Shown: in pieces, positions 62,960-64,000 of the stretch
Layout: the number at the start of each line of letters is the position of its first letter
Position numbering within the stretch: the stretch's first letter is position 1
Position numbers and translations under genes: made by a program
Source: JADLAT01 sp964348795
GTDB lineage: Bacteria > Pseudomonadota > Alphaproteobacteria > Micavibrionales > Micavibrionaceae
Assembly: GCA_964348795.1 (NCBI GenBank)
Contig: CAYGDY010000002.1
Coordinates: forward strand, 124,001 to 188,000
Length of the DNA: 64,000 nucleotides
Direction: 5' to 3'
The notes under the pieces: generated by a model
Told to the model about the DNA's origin: nothing
Database searches by the model: none
What the model saw: only the letters and a program-made list of their open reading frames with translations

Positions 62960-63042
62960 CGTCACCCACGAAGAGGGCAACGCCCGACATGGCAATCCAG
63001 TTTTTATTTTTTCTGGATGGCTTCGCTTCGCTCGCAATGACG
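62960..63042. repeat. Dispersed repeat family B, copy 3
   Basis: GTCACCCACGAAG to GCTCGCAATGACG with GGCAATCCAG and CTGGATGGCTTCG inside. Directly upstream of yejB. Confidence 0.68.
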
Positions 63043-63087
63043 CACCCCCTTTTTATCCGCCCCACTTCATGCTAAAACTCGTTTTGC

Positions 63088-64000
63088 ATGATACCTTATA
63101 TCCTCAAACGACTGGCGTTGATGGTTCCGACTGTGTTCGGGATTATGCTGATCAGCTTTATCATCGTCCAGTTTGTCCCGGGCGGTCCGGTAGAGCGCAT
63201 GATTGCACAACTTCAAGGGCACGGCTCCGATTCCATGTCCCGCATAGGCGGTGCGAGCGGCGGGGAAACAGTCGGTGCCGCATCTTCCAGTGCGACAGGC
63301 CAGGCCAGCACCTATCGGGGGGCACAGGGGCTCGACCCCGAATTTATCAAGGAACTGGAAAAACTCTATGGCTTTGACAAACCCGCGCCCGCGCGCTTCT
63401 GGATCATGCTCAAAAACTATATCCGCTTTGATCTGGGGAACAGTTATTACCGCGATGCCAGCGTCCTGTCGCTCGTGGCGGAAAAAATGCCCGTCTCCAT
63501 CTCTCTTGGGCTCTGGTCTACGCTATTGATCTACCTGATTTCCATTCCACTCGGCATCAAAAAGGCCGTGCGCGATGGCACCCCATTTGACCTGTGGACC
63601 TCGGCGGCGATTTTCATCGGTTATGCCATTCCTTCTTTCCTGTTTGCCATCCTGCTGATTGTCCTGTTTGCAGGCGGGCGCTATTTCGACATTTTTCCTC
63701 TGCGCGGTCTGCTGTCGGATAACTGGAAGGACATGACCCTCTTCCAGCGCGCACTGGATTATGCATGGCACATGGTTCTGCCCGTTCTGGCGATGGTCAT
63801 CAGCGGCTTTGCCTCCCTCACTCTGTTGACAAAAAACTCCTTTCTGGACGAGATCGGCAAGCAATATGTGCTCACCGCCCGCGCCAAGGGCCTGAGCGAA
63901 AATCAGGTCCTTTACGGGCATATCTTCCGCAATGCGATGATCATTGTCATCGCAGGATTCCCCGCCGCGTTTGTGCATATTTTCTTTACCGGCGCCCTCC
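63088..64000 (+). CDS. yejB: Peptide ABC transporter permease YejB (partial, runs off the window)
   Basis: Begins MIPYILKRLALMVPTVFGIM and remains open to the last base (304 codons). N-terminal transmembrane helix, an extended loop with a low-complexity Gly/Ala/Ser stretch (about residues 54–80), then permease helices with the ISIPLGI and ARAKGLSENQVLYGHIFRNAM (EAA-like) region. It matches the microcin C/oligopeptide importer permease YejB. The partner genes yejE and yejF are probably just beyond the window. Confidence 0.92.
   Translation, partial: MIPYILKRLALMVPTVFGIMLISFIIVQFVPGGPVERMIAQLQGHGSDSMSRIGGASGGETVGAASSSATGQASTYRGAQGLDPEFIKELEKLYGFDKPAPARFWIMLKNYIRFDLGNSYYRDASVLSLVAEKMPVSISLGLWSTLLIYLISIPLGIKKAVRDGTPFDLWTSAAIFIGYAIPSFLFAILLIVLFAGGRYFDIFPLRGLLSDNWKDMTLFQRALDYAWHMVLPVLAMVISGFASLTLLTKNSFLDEIGKQYVLTARAKGLSENQVLYGHIFRNAMIIVIAGFPAAFVHIFFTGAL

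Overview
The window is chromosomal DNA of an alphaproteobacterium of moderate GC content. I infer this from conserved gene orders and family types: mfd–sdhE–recG; rph–rdgB–hemW divergent from hrcA–grpE–dnaK–dnaJ–dapB; fliF–fliG–fliH–fliN–flbD; a C4-pathway 5-aminolevulinate synthase; a bactofilin; and a 17 kDa-type glycine-zipper lipoprotein. A free-living, polarly flagellated relative of the Micavibrio/Rhodospirillales type fits best, but the exact lineage cannot be fixed from the sequence alone.

Layout. 1–2.8 kb: msrB, a conserved unknown, then a two-gene cassette of unknown function (132 aa plus a 396-aa glycine-zipper protein with a possible toxin-like N-terminal segment). 2.8–10.9 kb: DNA repair genes mfd and recG with sdhE, interrupted by btaA–btaB for betaine-lipid synthesis. 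11.2–18.7 kb: an orphan barstar-like gene, then the flagellar basal-body/switch operon ending with the sigma-54 activator FlbD. 18.8–27.4 kb: mixed single genes, namely a NifU-domain protein divergent from a TrmB-type regulator, qmcA/nfeD, a GNAT acetyltransferase, ispB, a CheY-like regulator, a permease, a Rap1a-like protein, and a stand-alone C-terminal domain of an alphaproteobacterial helicase. 27.6–39.7 kb: hemW, an IcmD-like membrane protein, rdgB, rph, hrcA, grpE, dnaK, two J-domain genes and dapB, forming the protein-quality-control block. 39.7–45.3 kb: ogt, nth, bactofilin, uvrC, a pentapeptide-repeat protein and tRNA-Leu(UAA). 45.4–46.9 kb: a small AT-rich cassette directly downstream of the tRNA (DUF488 plus an unknown). 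46.9–52.3 kb: aroC, a thioesterase, fabI, an unknown, a 17 kDa-type lipoprotein and pdxH. 52.4–53.4 kb: an AT-rich HEPN-like gene embedded in short palindromic repeats. 53.4–64 kb: htpG, several unknown or signalling genes, an adenosine kinase, a TetR regulator, a degenerate PfkB-like protein, hemA, a histidine phosphatase and the start of yejB, which runs off the window.

Most genes are ordinary housekeeping genes. The unusual points are: fliG has no ATG/GTG/TTG at its conserved N-terminus and appears to start at ATT behind a strong Shine-Dalgarno sequence; a palindromic repeat is inserted in frame in mfd; a helicase C-terminal domain stands alone; a zincin-family protein and a PfkB-family protein have both lost active-site residues; several small accessory cassettes look acquired; and at least four families of dispersed palindromic repeats fill the intergenic gaps. 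No CRISPR array, rRNA gene, transposase or integrase was found.
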